Positions 21,128-32,092 of a stretch of 64,000 nt of DNA are shown in pieces. Location of the stretch: positions 5,398,001 through 5,462,000 of the forward strand of contig NZ_CP117425.1 in the NCBI RefSeq assembly GCF_030687295.1, written 5' to 3'. The notes beneath the pieces are model-generated. The model ran no database searches and was not told where the DNA came from. It saw only the letters and a list, made by a program, of their open reading frames with translations. Numbering within the stretch: the stretch's first letter is position 1; the number at the start of each line of letters is the position of its first letter. The position numbers and the translations under genes are program-made. Source of the DNA: Pseudomonas beijingensis. GTDB lineage: Bacteria; Pseudomonadota; Gammaproteobacteria; Pseudomonadales; Pseudomonadaceae.

Positions 21128-21445
21128 ATGAAGTTTCTTTGTAGCGCCGCCGAAGTGCCCGACAACGGCAGTCGCGGTTTCGACCTCGATGGGCGCAAGG
21201 TGCTGGCCGTGCGACGCGCCGGCCAGGTGTATGCCTATCTCAACCGCTGCCCGCACCGTGGCGTGCCACTGGAATGGCAACCCGACCAGTTTCTCGACCC
21301 CAGCGCCAGCCTGATCCAGTGCGCCACTCACGGCGCATTGTTCCTGATCGAAAGCGGTGAATGCGTGGCCGGCCCCTGCGCCGGTCAGTTCCTGGCTGCG
21401 CTAGACAGCCGGGAGGACGAGCAAGGCATCTGGGTCGAGCTGTAG
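21128..21445 (+). CDS. Rieske [2Fe-2S] domain protein
   Basis: 105 residues, a stand-alone Rieske fold. The cluster ligands are in CPHRG (about residue 39) and CATHG (about 67). No membrane anchor or signal, so it is likely a soluble ferredoxin-type electron carrier or a nirD-like subunit; no partner oxygenase is nearby. Its last 45 bases overlap the 3' end of the convergent sfsA gene. Confidence 0.88.
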   Translation: MKFLCSAAEVPDNGSRGFDLDGRKVLAVRRAGQVYAYLNRCPHRGVPLEWQPDQFLDPSASLIQCATHGALFLIESGECVAGPCAGQFLAALDSREDEQGIWVEL

Positions 21446-22156
21446 CGGTTCAAGCAATACCGGCAACGCACGGTCCACCCACATCTGCTCGGGCGTCAAC
21501 GTAACCCCGTAGGCCAGCACCTCCACACCCGCCGCTACCGCATCACGCAAGGCAGCGGCGTACGCCGGGTCGATCTCGTGTGCCGGGCGTACCGCCTCGA
21601 TGCCGCTCAGGTTCACGCAATACAGCTGCACTGCCCGCACGCCTTCCCGAGCCAGGCAGGCAAGCTCCCTCAAATGTTTGGCCCCGCGCAGGGTCACTGC
21701 ATCGGGAAACGCGGCCACATTAGTACCATCGAAACCCAGCGTGACACTTTTGACTTCGACCCAGGCCGAGCCCTGAGCGTAGTCCAGGCGAAAATCGATA
21801 CGACTGTTTTCCACGCCATAAGCCACTTCACGCTTGAGCCCCGTAAACCCGTTCAGTTCGCTGATGACCCCGGCGCGCAAGGCTTCTTCGACCAAGGCGT
21901 TGGCCCGTGCGGTATTGATGCAGGCCAGCCGCCCTTGAGGGGTTTCGCCGATTTCCCACGTGCCGGGCAACTTGCGCTTGGGGTCGCTGGAGCGACTGAA
22001 CCAGACGCGCGCGCCTTCAGCCATGCAATTGAGCATAGAGCCGGTGTTGGGGCAGTGAATAGTGAGGAGTTCGCCGTGAACGGTCTCGATATCAGCGAGA
22101 AAACGCTTGTAACGTCGAATCAGACGCCCCTCTTCCAGTGCAGGAGAAAAATGCAT
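21401..22156 (-). CDS. sfsA: Sugar fermentation stimulation protein homolog SfsA
   Basis: 251 residues. SfsA hallmarks: [35 protein letters not shown] and the nuclease-like VEVKSVTLG and [13 protein letters not shown]. It is about 15 residues longer at the C-terminus than I expect, and that extra part overlaps the Rieske gene on the other strand. The ATG overlaps the aminotransferase stop. The family binds DNA, but its cellular role is unclear. Confidence 0.92.
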   Translation of the reverse strand: MHFSPALEEGRLIRRYKRFLADIETVHGELLTIHCPNTGSMLNCMAEGARVWFSRSSDPKRKLPGTWEIGETPQGRLACINTARANALVEEALRAGVISELNGFTGLKREVAYGVENSRIDFRLDYAQGSAWVEVKSVTLGFDGTNVAAFPDAVTLRGAKHLRELACLAREGVRAVQLYCVNLSGIEAVRPAHEIDPAYAAALRDAVAAGVEVLAYGVTLTPEQMWVDRALPVLLEPLQLDPDALLVLPAV

Positions 22157-23328
22157 CAGCCTTGCCAGCTCCGCAGTCCACGTTCGATTCGCGCCACCGC
22201 TTCCTGTAACCGCGGCAAGCTCTGTGTGTAGGCGAACCGCACATGGTGGCTGGCCTGATGGCGGCCGAAATCCAGACCCGGCGTGAAGGCCACGTGTTCG
22301 GTTTCCAGGAAGTGCTGGCAGAACGCAAAGGCATCGCCGCCGAACGCGCTGATATCGGCATAGAGGTAAAACGCCCCCTGCGGTTCCACCGCGATACCGA
22401 AGCCCAGCTCCCGCAAGGCCGGCAGCAGAAAGTCGCGGCGCAGCGCGAACTCGGCCCGCCGCTGCTCGAAGATTTCGATCGTGGCGGGCTCGAAACAGGC
22501 CAGGGCAGCATACTGGGCCATGCTCGGCGCACTGATGTAGAGGTTCTGCGCAAGCTTTTCCAGCTCGCCGATGGCTGCCGACGGGGCCACCAGCCAGCCA
22601 AGCCGCCAGCCGGTCATGCCGAAATACTTGGAAAAACTATTGAGGACAAAGGCGTCGTCGTCGACTTCCAGCACGCTGGCGGCGTCGGTGCCGTAGGTCA
22701 GGCCATGATAGATCTCGTCCACCACCAGATGGCCGTTGTGGCCCTTGATGGCCTTGGACAACCCTGCCAGCTCGTCCCGGGTGAGAATCGTCCCGGTCGG
22801 ATTGGCCGGCGAGGCCACCAACGCACCGACGCTGTCCTGGTCCCAATGGCGATTCACCAGGTCTGGCGTCAATTGGTAGCGCACATCCGGCCCCACGGGC
22901 ACCAATTGCGCCGCGCCTTCGACCAAACGCAAGAAATGACGGTTGCACGGATAGCCGGGGTCGGCCAACAGCCAATGCTTGCCCGGGTCCACCAGCAAGG
23001 CGCTGGCCAGTAGCAACGCGCCAGAGCCGCCCGGCGTGATCATGATACGTCGAGGATCGATGTCGACCCCGTAGCGCTGCCTGTAGAAACCTGAGATGGC
23101 CTCGCGCAGCTCGGGGATGCCACGGGCCGCAGTGTAACGGGTCTTGCCCGCCGCCAGCGCCGCCTGGCCGGCCTGGATGATCGGCTCGGCGGTGGTGAAA
23201 TCCGGCTCGCCTATCTCCAAGTGGATGACGTCATGCCCGGCGGCTTGCAGTTCGTTGGCGCGGGCCAGCAGCGCCATCACATGGAAAGGTTCGATGGCGC
23301 GGCTGCGCGCACTGTAGGGCTGAGCCAT
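22156..23328 (-). CDS. PLP-dependent aminotransferase, class I/II
   Basis: 390 residues of the fold-type I aspartate aminotransferase family. The PLP-lysine lies in [16 protein letters not shown], with SPANPTG and the cofactor Asp in VVDEIYHGL upstream and an Arg in HHVRFAY for substrate carboxylate. The substrate cannot be told from sequence; alanine- or aspartate-type specificity is possible. Overlaps sfsA by one base, so the two are co-transcribed. Confidence 0.88.
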   Translation of the reverse strand: MAQPYSARSRAIEPFHVMALLARANELQAAGHDVIHLEIGEPDFTTAEPIIQAGQAALAAGKTRYTAARGIPELREAISGFYRQRYGVDIDPRRIMITPGGSGALLLASALLVDPGKHWLLADPGYPCNRHFLRLVEGAAQLVPVGPDVRYQLTPDLVNRHWDQDSVGALVASPANPTGTILTRDELAGLSKAIKGHNGHLVVDEIYHGLTYGTDAASVLEVDDDAFVLNSFSKYFGMTGWRLGWLVAPSAAIGELEKLAQNLYISAPSMAQYAALACFEPATIEIFEQRRAEFALRRDFLLPALRELGFGIAVEPQGAFYLYADISAFGGDAFAFCQHFLETEHVAFTPGLDFGRHQASHHVRFAYTQSLPRLQEAVARIERGLRSWQG

Positions 23329-23665
23329 TGGCCTTCCTTCAGGGGAAAAGAACCGATTCTACCCAACTCAGGAACAACTGCGGGAACGCGCGCGAACCCA
23401 AAGCGGTCTGAGCCCTCGGATTGCAGGAAATGACTCCTGCGATTGGCCCAGGCTTGACTAGAATCAAGCATTGAGCAGGTTGACATCCCCACCGAAGCGA
23501 ACCCGATCACGTTTTACAGGCCCCGGCCGCCGCAGGCTCGACAACCGGGAGTAGCGCGGCCCGATTTGATCTGGTAAGTTCGCCCGCTTGCAGCCGCAGG
23601 GCCGGCAGGTGTCGGTGATGGAGCAATCCTGCGTAGTGGATTACAAGAGTAGAGGCGGTCCATTC

Positions 23666-24110
23666 ATGCCCACCCAAGCAAAGCAAAATCAAAATCAGTC
23701 GCTCAGCGGGTTTGAGCCTTACGTCCCGCAAGCTGGCGAAGAGTACATGGGCGCCCCCATGCGCGCGCACTTCACCAAGATCCTGAACAAGTGGAAACAG
23801 GACTTGATGCAGGAAGTCGACCGCACCGTGGATCACATGAAAGACGAAGCGGCCAACTTCCCCGACCCGGCCGACCGTGCCAGTCAGGAAGAAGAGTTCA
23901 GCCTCGAGCTGCGCGCCCGTGACCGTGAGCGCAAGCTCATCAAGAAAATCGACAAGACGCTGCAACTGATCGAAGACGAAGAATACGGTTGGTGCGAGTC
24001 CTGTGGCGTCGAGATCGGCGTCAAGCGTCTGGAAGCCCGTCCGACCGCCGACATGTGTGTCGACTGCAAGACCCTGGCGGAAATCAAGGAAAAACAGGGT
24101 CGGCAAGTAA
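23666..24110 (+). CDS. dksA: RNA polymerase-binding transcription factor DksA (apparent frameshift at the C-terminus)
   Basis: Starts MPTQAKQNQNQ at 23666. Coiled coil with the tip motif DPADRA, then the zinc finger C-E-S-C...C-V-D-C. DksA enters the RNA polymerase secondary channel with ppGpp and controls rRNA promoters like those at 3.9-4.1 kb. As given, the frame runs on to 24286, through a terminator and a REP. Removing one G from the GGG at 24097-24099 gives the ending EKQVGK and a stop at 24110, so 147 residues, the normal length. The extension is almost certainly an artefact. Confidence 0.93.
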
Positions 24111-24128
24111 TCGCCGAGACTGTCACCG

Positions 24129-24157
24129 AAACGGAGCGTTCATACGCTCCGTTTTTT
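24129..24157 (+). terminator. Rho-independent terminator of dksA
   Basis: Stem ACGGAGCG/CGCTCCGT with a short loop and six T, 20 bases after the corrected dksA stop. Its position inside the apparent ORF extension supports the frameshift reading. Confidence 0.9.
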
Positions 24158-24189
24158 GTTTCTGGCACCTTCGGTACACCCAATACCCT

Positions 24190-24279
24190 TGTGGGAGCGA
24201 GCTTGCTCGCGATGACGGCGGCATATTCAATACGGGTGCAAGCTGACCCACCGCTATCGCGAGCAAGCTCGCTCCCACA
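24190..24279. repeat. REP doublet (REPIN) 2
   Basis: Inverted pair of 24-base REP units with a 42-base centre between dksA and gluQ. Confidence 0.93.
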
Positions 24280-24340
24280 GGGATAGGTTTCGTCAGCAAG
24301 CGTTATATCCCTACCGCTCAGACTCAGTAACATTCGCCCT

Positions 24341-25232
24341 ATGACTGCCACCGCCCCCTACATCGGACGCTTCGCCCCCACCCCCAGCGGCCACTTGCAC
24401 TTCGGCTCACTGGTCGCCGCACTGGCGTCGTACCTCGATGCCCGGGCCGTGGACGGGCGTTGGTTGCTGCGCATGGAAGACCTCGACCCGCCTCGGGAAG
24501 AACCGGGTGCGCAAGCGGCGATTCTCAAGGCGCTGGAAAGCTACGGGGTTCGAATGGGACGGCGAGATGGTTCGCCAAAGCGAGCGCCATGATGCCTACG
24601 ACCAGGTCATCAACCGGCTATTCAGCCAGGGCCTGGCCTATGCCTGCACCTGTTCGCGCAAGCAACTGGAGGCGTATCAAGGCATTTACCCGGGCCTGTG
24701 CCGCAATGCCGGGCACGGCACCGAGGACGCCGCCATCCGCCTGCGTGTCCCTGAGCTTGAGTACCACTTCACCGACCGGGTCCAGGGCGAGTTCCGCCAG
24801 CACCTGGGCCGTGAGGTCGGTGATTTCGTGATCCGCCGCCGCGACGGGCTCTACGCCTATCAATTGGCCGTGGTCCTGGACGACGCCTGGCAAGGGGTGA
24901 CCGATATCGTGCGCGGCGCCGACCTGCTGGACTCCACGCCGCGCCAGCTCTATTTGCAAGAACTGCTCGGCTTGCCACAACCGCGTTACCTGCACGTGCC
25001 ATTGATCACCCAGCCCGACGGGCACAAGCTCGGCAAATCCTACCGTTCACCGCCGCTGGCGGCCGACCAGGCCACGCCGCTGTTGCTGCGGGCGTTGCGC
25101 GCACTAGGCCAGCAACCGGGCCTCGAACTGCTCGACGCCAGCCCACGGGAACTGCTGGCCTGGGGCATTCGCCACTGGGACGCGGGCAAGATCCCGCGCA
25201 CACTGAGCCTGCCCGAAGCGCAAATACGTTGA
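24341..25232 (+). pseudogene. gluQ: Glutamyl-Q tRNA(Asp) synthetase (one apparent frameshift)
   Basis: A paralog of glutamyl-tRNA synthetase without the anticodon domain; it attaches Glu to queuosine in tRNA-Asp. The first frame has [14 protein letters not shown] (HIGH-type motif) and [11 protein letters not shown]. The second continues [21 protein letters not shown], zinc-binding cysteines (CTCSRKQLE...C) and KLGKSYRS in place of KMSKS. They join at the GGGG of 24545-24548 with one base too many. Correction gives about 296 residues. It often follows dksA in Gammaproteobacteria, as here. Confidence 0.9.
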
Positions 25233-25309
25233 CGGCCCTTGCAGCTTGGCGCCCATCCGTTACCATCGCCGCACGTTTTCGGGCACGCGCATAAATTAGA
25301 GAGGCCGGG

Positions 25310-25486
25310 ATGTATATCTATCGCTTGGTCCTGCTCCTGGTAGTGGGGATTTACTTGTTCTCCCCGGCCATCATGGATTGGTGGATCGATGCCACGGGTG
25401 CCTGGTATCGGCCGTATCTGCTCTGGCTGATCCTGATTGTCGTGACCTTCATCCTGCAGAGCCAAAAAGATGCCGATGAGCTTTAG
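25310..25486 (+). CDS. cbrX: Small membrane protein CbrX upstream of cbrA
   Basis: 58 residues, starting ATG TAT ATC at 25310 behind AGAGGCCGGG. Two hydrophobic segments (VLLLVVGIYLFSPAI and PYLLWLILIVVTFIL) with a short loop between them. The stop at 25486 lies inside the start of cbrA, so the two are likely coupled. A small frame called cbrX occupies this position in other pseudomonads and is co-transcribed with cbrA; its biochemical role is unknown. Confidence 0.85.
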   Translation: MYIYRLVLLLVVGIYLFSPAIMDWWIDATGAWYRPYLLWLILIVVTFILQSQKDADEL

Positions 25487-28424
25487 CCTGACCCAGATGA
25501 TCCTGATCAGCGCCGCCTACCTGGCGGTGCTGTTCGGCGTGGCCTGGATCAGCGAACGGGGCATGATCCCCCGGGCGATCATCCGTCACCCGCTGACCTA
25601 CACCCTCTCACTGGGTGTCTACGCCAGCGCGTGGGCGTTCTATGGCACGGTCGGGCTGGCCTATCAGTACGGTTATGGTTTCCTCTCCAGTTACCTCGGT
25701 GTATCGGGCGCGTTCCTGCTGGCGCCAGTGTTGCTCTACCCGATCCTGAAAATCACCCGCACCTACCAACTTTCCTCCCTGGCCGACCTGTTCGCGTTTC
25801 GCTTTCGCAGCACCTGGGCCGGCGCCCTGACCACGATCTTCATGCTGGTCGGGGTGTTACCGTTGCTGGCCCTGCAAATGCAGGCCGTGGCCGACTCCAT
25901 CAGCATCCTGACCCGCGAACCGGTGCAGCACCGGGTGGCGTTGAGTTTCTGCGTACTGATCATCCTGTTCACGATTTTCTTCGGTTCCCGGCACATCGCC
26001 ACACGGGAGAAACACGAAGGCCTGGTGTTCGCGATCGCCTTCGAGTCGGTGATCAAGCTGATCGCCATCGGCGGCGTCGGTCTCTATGCCCTGTACGGCG
26101 TGTTCGACGGCCCGCAACAGCTGGAAGTGTGGCTGCTGCAGAACCAGACCGCCCTCGCCGCCCTGCACACGCCCTTGCAGGAAGGCCCGTGGCGCACGCT
26201 GTTGCTGGTGTTCTTCGCCTCGGCCATCGTGATGCCGCACATGTATCACATGACCTTTACCGAAAACCTCAACCCGCGCTCGCTGGTGAGCGCCAGTTGG
26301 GGCCTGCCGTTGTTCCTGCTGCTGATGAGCCTGGCGGTGCCGTTGATCTTGTGGGCCGGCTTGAAGCTGGGCGCCAGCACCAACCCGGAATACTTCACCC
26401 TGGGCATCGGCATCGCCGCCAACAGCAAGGCCCTGGCGTTGCTGGCCTACGTTGGCGGCCTCTCGGCGGCCAGCGGCTTGATTATCGTCACCACGCTGGC
26501 CTTGTCGGGCATGGCCCTCAACCACCTGGTGCTGCCGCTCTACCAGCCACCGGCCGAAGGCAACATCTATCGCTGGCTGAAATGGACTCGACGGGCGCTG
26601 ATCGTCGCGATCATCATGGCCGGCTACGGTTTCTACCTGATGCTGGGCGACGGGCAGGACCTGGCCAACCTGGGCATCGTCGCCTTCGTCGCCACCTTGC
26701 AGTTCCTGCCCGGCGTGCTGTCGGTGCTGTATTGGCCGACCGCCAACCGCCGCGGCTTCATCGCCGGCCTGCTGGCGGGAATCCTGGTGTGGCTGGTGGC
26801 GATGCTGCTGCCGCTGATGGGTAACTTGCAGGGTTTCTATATTCCGCTGCTGAACATGATCTACGTGCTCGACGACACCAGTTGGCACATGGCGGCCATC
26901 GCCTCCCTGGCGGCGAACGTGCTGATGTTCACCCTGATCTCGCTGTTCACCAACGCCAGCAGCGAAGAAGCCAGCGCCGCCGAAGCCTGTGCGGTGGACA
27001 ACGTTCGTCGCCCGCAGCGCCGCGAGCTGCACGCCGCCTCGCCCCAGGAGTTCGCCACGCAACTGGCCAAGCCCCTCGGCGCCAAGGCTGCGCAAAAGGA
27101 AGTCGAACAGGCCCTGCGCGATCTTTACCTGCCCTTCGATGAACGCCGCCCGTATGCCTTGCGGCGCCTGCGAGACCGGATCGAGGCCAACCTGTCCGGC
27201 CTGATGGGCCCCAGCGTGGCCCAGGACATGGTCGAGACGTTCCTGCCCTACAAGGCCGGTGGCGAGAACTATGTCACCGAAGACATCCACTTCATCGAAA
27301 GCCGCCTCGAGGATTACCACTCGCGCCTCACCGGCCTGGCTGCCGAACTGGACGCCTTGCGCCGTTACCACCGCCAGACCTTGCAGGAACTGCCGATGGG
27401 TGTGTGTTCCCTGGCCAAGGACCAGGAAATCCTGATGTGGAACAAGGCCATGGAAGAACTGACCGGGATCGCCGCCCAGCGCGTGGTCGGTTCACGCCTG
27501 AGCACCTTGGGCGAGCCATGGAAAGGCTTGCTGCAAGGCTTCATCGACCTGCCGGACGAGCACCTGCACAAACAGCACCTGGCCCTCGACGGCCAGACCC
27601 GGTGGCTGAACCTGCACAAGGCGGCGATCGACGAGCCGTTGGCACCCGGTAACAGCGGCTTGGTACTGCTGGTGGAAGACCTGACCGACACCCAGATGCT
27701 CGAAGACAAGCTGGTCCACTCCGAACGACTGGCAAGCATTGGCCGGTTGGCCGCCGGGGTGGCCCATGAAATCGGCAACCCGATCACCGGCATCGCCTGC
27801 CTGGCGCAGAACCTGCGCGAAGAGCGCGAGGACGACGGTGAGCTGACGGAAATCAGCGGTCAGATCCTCGAACAGACCAAACGCGTTTCGCGCATCGTCC
27901 AGTCGCTGATGAGCTTCGCCCATGCCGGCGGTCACCAGCACAATGACGAGCCCGTCTGCCTGGCCGAAGTGGCCCAGGATGCCATTGGTCTGCTGGCCCT
28001 CAACCGGCGCAATTTCGAGGTGCAATTCTTCAACCTGTGCGACCCGGACCATTGGGTCGATGGCGACCCCCAGCGGCTCGCCCAGGTATTGATCAACCTG
28101 CTCTCCAACGCGCGGGACGCCTCACCGGCCGGCAGCGCGGTGCGGGTCAAGAGCGAGGCTTTCGAACACACGATCGACCTGATCGTCGAAGACGAAGGCA
28201 GTGGTATCCCACAGAACATCATGGACCGATTGTTCGAACCCTTCTTCACCACCAAGGATCCTGGCGAAGGCACCGGTCTGGGCCTCGCACTGGTCTATTC
28301 CATCGTTGAAGAGCATTATGGACAAATCACCATCGACAGCCCGGCCGATGTTCAGAGCCAACGCGGCACCCGTATCCGGGTGACCTTGCCGCGTCATGTC
28401 GAAGCGACGTCCGCTGTGAACTGA
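25470..28424 (+). CDS. cbrA: Sensor histidine kinase CbrA
   Basis: 984 residues. The N-terminal half (about 1-500) is a sodium/solute-symporter-like domain with about 13 membrane segments. A PAS domain (about 640-740) and a kinase core follow: H-box AHEIGNP near 766, N/G boxes with DEGSGIP and [10 protein letters not shown]. CbrA senses the carbon/nitrogen state, and for histidine its transporter domain can act in uptake. The ATG at 25476 is an equally good start. It phosphorylates CbrB, encoded 22 bases downstream. Confidence 0.96.
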   Translation: MPMSFSLTQMILISAAYLAVLFGVAWISERGMIPRAIIRHPLTYTLSLGVYASAWAFYGTVGLAYQYGYGFLSSYLGVSGAFLLAPVLLYPILKITRTYQLSSLADLFAFRFRSTWAGALTTIFMLVGVLPLLALQMQAVADSISILTREPVQHRVALSFCVLIILFTIFFGSRHIATREKHEGLVFAIAFESVIKLIAIGGVGLYALYGVFDGPQQLEVWLLQNQTALAALHTPLQEGPWRTLLLVFFASAIVMPHMYHMTFTENLNPRSLVSASWGLPLFLLLMSLAVPLILWAGLKLGASTNPEYFTLGIGIAANSKALALLAYVGGLSAASGLIIVTTLALSGMALNHLVLPLYQPPAEGNIYRWLKWTRRALIVAIIMAGYGFYLMLGDGQDLANLGIVAFVATLQFLPGVLSVLYWPTANRRGFIAGLLAGILVWLVAMLLPLMGNLQGFYIPLLNMIYVLDDTSWHMAAIASLAANVLMFTLISLFTNASSEEASAAEACAVDNVRRPQRRELHAASPQEFATQLAKPLGAKAAQKEVEQALRDLYLPFDERRPYALRRLRDRIEANLSGLMGPSVAQDMVETFLPYKAGGENYVTEDIHFIESRLEDYHSRLTGLAAELDALRRYHRQTLQELPMGVCSLAKDQEILMWNKAMEELTGIAAQRVVGSRLSTLGEPWKGLLQGFIDLPDEHLHKQHLALDGQTRWLNLHKAAIDEPLAPGNSGLVLLVEDLTDTQMLEDKLVHSERLASIGRLAAGVAHEIGNPITGIACLAQNLREEREDDGELTEISGQILEQTKRVSRIVQSLMSFAHAGGHQHNDEPVCLAEVAQDAIGLLALNRRNFEVQFFNLCDPDHWVDGDPQRLAQVLINLLSNARDASPAGSAVRVKSEAFEHTIDLIVEDEGSGIPQNIMDRLFEPFFTTKDPGEGTGLGLALVYSIVEEHYGQITIDSPADVQSQRGTRIRVTLPRHVEATSAVN

Positions 28425-28446
28425 GACCGTCGAGAGAATCGAATCA

Positions 28447-29880
<1,434 letters not shown>

Positions 29881-29882
29881 TT

Positions 29883-29972
29883 TGTGGGAGCGAGCTTGCT
29901 CGCGATGGCAGTGTGTCAGTCACCCTTTGTGCAAACTGATACGCCGCCATCGCGAGCAAGCTCGCTCCCACA
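29883..29972. repeat. REP doublet (REPIN) 3
   Basis: Inverted pair of 24-base REP units with a 42-base centre, 2 bases after the cbrB stop and before its terminator. Confidence 0.93.
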
Positions 29973-30008
29973 GAGGGAAGGTTCGAACACTGATGAATGT
30001 GAAAAAAC

Positions 30009-30035
30009 TGTTACCCCAGTCTTTTTCACGTAACA
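30009..30035 (+). promoter_or_regulatory. Palindromic CbrB-type upstream activating site
   Basis: TGTTAC, 15 bases, GTAACA. It lies about 125-150 bases upstream of the estimated crcZ start, the expected place for an enhancer used by a sigma54 activator. A further GGTAAC half-site (30051-30056) sits in the loop of the cbrB terminator. The match to the CbrB consensus is from memory. Confidence 0.7.
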
Positions 30036-30036
30036 G

Positions 30037-30074
30037 AAGCCGGGGTTTACGGTAACGAAACCCCGGCTTTTTTT
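30037..30074 (+). terminator. Rho-independent terminator of cbrB
   Basis: Perfect 10-base stem GCCGGGGTTT/AAACCCCGGC with a 9-base loop and seven T. It overlaps the CbrB-type site region and isolates crcZ from read-through. Confidence 0.9.
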
Positions 30075-30132
30075 CGCCTCGGAAAAATGGCTATAACCAT
30101 AGAACCCCCGGTTTCTCTGGGTTTCGCAAAAG

Positions 30133-30149
30133 TTGGCACGCACCCTGCT
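30133..30149 (+). promoter_or_regulatory. Sigma54 promoter of crcZ
   Basis: TTGGCAC-N6-TGC: GG near -24 and GC at 30146-30147 near -12, a close match to TGGCAC-N5-TTGCW. Activation by CbrB is expected. Confidence 0.85.
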
Positions 30150-30158
30150 ATAGCTTTG

Positions 30159-30532
30159 GTACAAGAACAATAACAAGCAATGCAAAAGACAATAAAAATA
30201 AGACGAATCGACTCACGCACAATAAAAACAAGACGGCGAGAGGCGCAGCTAACTGATTCTTTTGGAGAGGCGTTGTATTTGGGGCTTGCCCCACAACCAG
30301 GCCGAGAACAATAAAAACTGTCTCAAGACAGGTGCCTGAACTGGTTGGATCGATTGATCACTGCAACACAGCGACCAAAGCAATCCGTTTGCTCTTGGCT
30401 CCCGATTGGGAGGGTCACGAAGGGAAAACCTCGTGGCGCGGGCACTCAACAAAAACAAGAAGCCCGAAACCAATAATAAAAACAGAGCACGCAACTAATT
30501 CTGGGGGAGCTTCGGCTCCCCTTGTGGTTTCT
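30159..30532 (+). ncRNA. crcZ: CrcZ, Hfq/Crc-sequestering small RNA
   Basis: About 370 bases downstream of cbrB behind a sigma54 promoter. At least six A-rich CA motifs are visible: around 30166-30176, 30191-30200, 30221-30230, 30307-30318, 30448-30458 and 30472-30483 (for example AACAATAACAA, AATAAAAACA). Such motifs bind Hfq with Crc and titrate them from target mRNAs, lifting catabolite repression. The RNA ends at a hairpin, stem GGGGAGC/GCTCCCC (30504-30521). Ends are estimates. No protein-coding frame is convincing here. Confidence 0.9.
30504..30531 (+). terminator. Terminator of crcZ
   Basis: Stem GGGGAGC-TTCG-GCTCCCC with an ultrastable UUCG-type loop, followed by a T-rich but interrupted tail. 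Confidence 0.8.
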
Positions 30533-30691
30533 GTCATTCCCCTTCCCTGAAGCCTACAAAGCTTGTCGCTTGAAGCTTGCAGCTCAAAACTGCTCCGTCC
30601 TACACCATCCCTCGACTAAATGCTAGAATCCCCGCCCATCATGCGGTCATTCTTCGTTTTTGGCCGAATATTCCTTCAAACAGTGCATCCC

Positions 30692-32089
30692 ATGCTGAAG
30701 AAGCTGTTCCAGTCATTCCGTTCTCCCTTGCGTCGTACGCAACACATTCGCAGCACGCCTGAAGTGCTCAACAGCGGCCAGCATTCGCTGCAAAAGGCCC
30801 AGTTCAGCCGTTATGCGGTGAACATCGTCGAACGTTTGCAGAACGCCGGCTACCAGGCTTACCTGGTCGGCGGTTGCGTGCGCGACATGCTGCTCAACAT
30901 CACGCCCAAGGATTTCGACGTCGCCACCAGCGCCACGCCGGAACAGATACGGGCCGAGTTTCGCAATGCACGGATCATTGGCCGGCGCTTCAAGCTGGTC
31001 CATATCCACTTCGGCCGCGAAATCATCGAAGTGGCGACCTTTCGCGCCAACCACCCGCAAAACGATGAAGAGGAAGACAGCAACCAGTCTTCCCGCAATG
31101 AGAGCGGGCGCATCCTGCGCGATAACGTCTACGGCACACTGGAAGAAGACGCGCAGCGCCGCGACTTCACCATCAACGCCCTGTATTACGATCCGGTCAG
31201 CGAGCGCATCCTCGATTACGCCAACGGCGTACACGACATTCGCAATCGCCTGATCCGTCTGATCGGTGATCCGAAGCAGCGCTACCAGGAAGACCCGGTG
31301 CGGATGCTGCGGGCCGTGCGTTTCGCCGCCAAGCTGGATTTCGGCATCGAAAAACACAGCGCCCTGCCGATTCGCGAACTGGCACCGATGCTGCGGGAAA
31401 TTCCTTCGGCGCGCCTGTTCGAGGAAGTGCTCAAGCTGTTCCTGTCAGGCAACGCGGCCGATACCTTCGAAATGCTGGTGGACCTGCAGCTGTTCGATCC
31501 GCTGTTCCCCGCCAGCGCCGAGGCCCTGGAGCACAATCCGACCTATACCCACACCTTGATCAGCGAAGCACTGATCAACACCGACCTGCGCATCAAGCAG
31601 AACAAGCCAGTGACGCCGGCGTTCCTGTTCGCCGCCTTGCTCTGGCCTGCCCTGCCGGCCCGGGTGCTGCGCCTGCAAGACCGTGGCATGCCACCGATCC
31701 CGGCGATGCAGGAAGCCGCCCACGAGTTGATCGCCGAACAGTGCCAGCGCATCGCTATTCCAAAACGCTTCACGATGCCGATCCGCGAGATCTGGGACAT
31801 GCAGGAGCGCCTGCCACGGCGCAGCGGCAAACGTGCCGACCTGCTGCTGGACAACCCGCGTTTCCGCGCAGGCTACGACTTCCTGCTGCTGCGTGAAAGC
31901 GCAGGCGAGCAGACCGATGGCCTGGGCGAATGGTGGACCGATTACCAGGACGCCAACGACAGCGAGCGCCGCGACATGATTCGTGAACTCAGCGGCAAGG
32001 ATGACGGCGCCAGTGGCCCGCGCAAGCGCCGCCGCAGCAGCGGTGCCAAGCGCAAACGTGCCGGCGTACCGAGCGCATCGGGCGAGTAA
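30692..32089 (+). CDS. pcnB: Poly(A) polymerase I
   Basis: 465 residues from MLKKLFQSF; the in-frame start 72 bases earlier would add atypical residues. Nucleotidyltransferase core GGCVRDMLLNITPKDFDVAT with the catalytic Asp pair, the RNA-binding and neck region RDFTINALYYDP and DPVRMLRAVRFAAKL, then a basic C-terminal tail (KRRRSSGAKRKR). It adds 3' poly(A) to RNAs to promote their decay. A -10-like TAGAAT at 30624 may be its promoter. Followed after 3 bases by folK, as in many Gammaproteobacteria. Confidence 0.96.
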   Translation: MLKKLFQSFRSPLRRTQHIRSTPEVLNSGQHSLQKAQFSRYAVNIVERLQNAGYQAYLVGGCVRDMLLNITPKDFDVATSATPEQIRAEFRNARIIGRRFKLVHIHFGREIIEVATFRANHPQNDEEEDSNQSSRNESGRILRDNVYGTLEEDAQRRDFTINALYYDPVSERILDYANGVHDIRNRLIRLIGDPKQRYQEDPVRMLRAVRFAAKLDFGIEKHSALPIRELAPMLREIPSARLFEEVLKLFLSGNAADTFEMLVDLQLFDPLFPASAEALEHNPTYTHTLISEALINTDLRIKQNKPVTPAFLFAALLWPALPARVLRLQDRGMPPIPAMQEAAHELIAEQCQRIAIPKRFTMPIREIWDMQERLPRRSGKRADLLLDNPRFRAGYDFLLLRESAGEQTDGLGEWWTDYQDANDSERRDMIRELSGKDDGASGPRKRRRSSGAKRKRAGVPSASGE

Positions 32090-32092
32090 TCG

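Noticed and set aside
23666..24286. A novel long DksA variant.
   Set aside because: The extra residues come from terminator and REP sequence after a probable base-call error.
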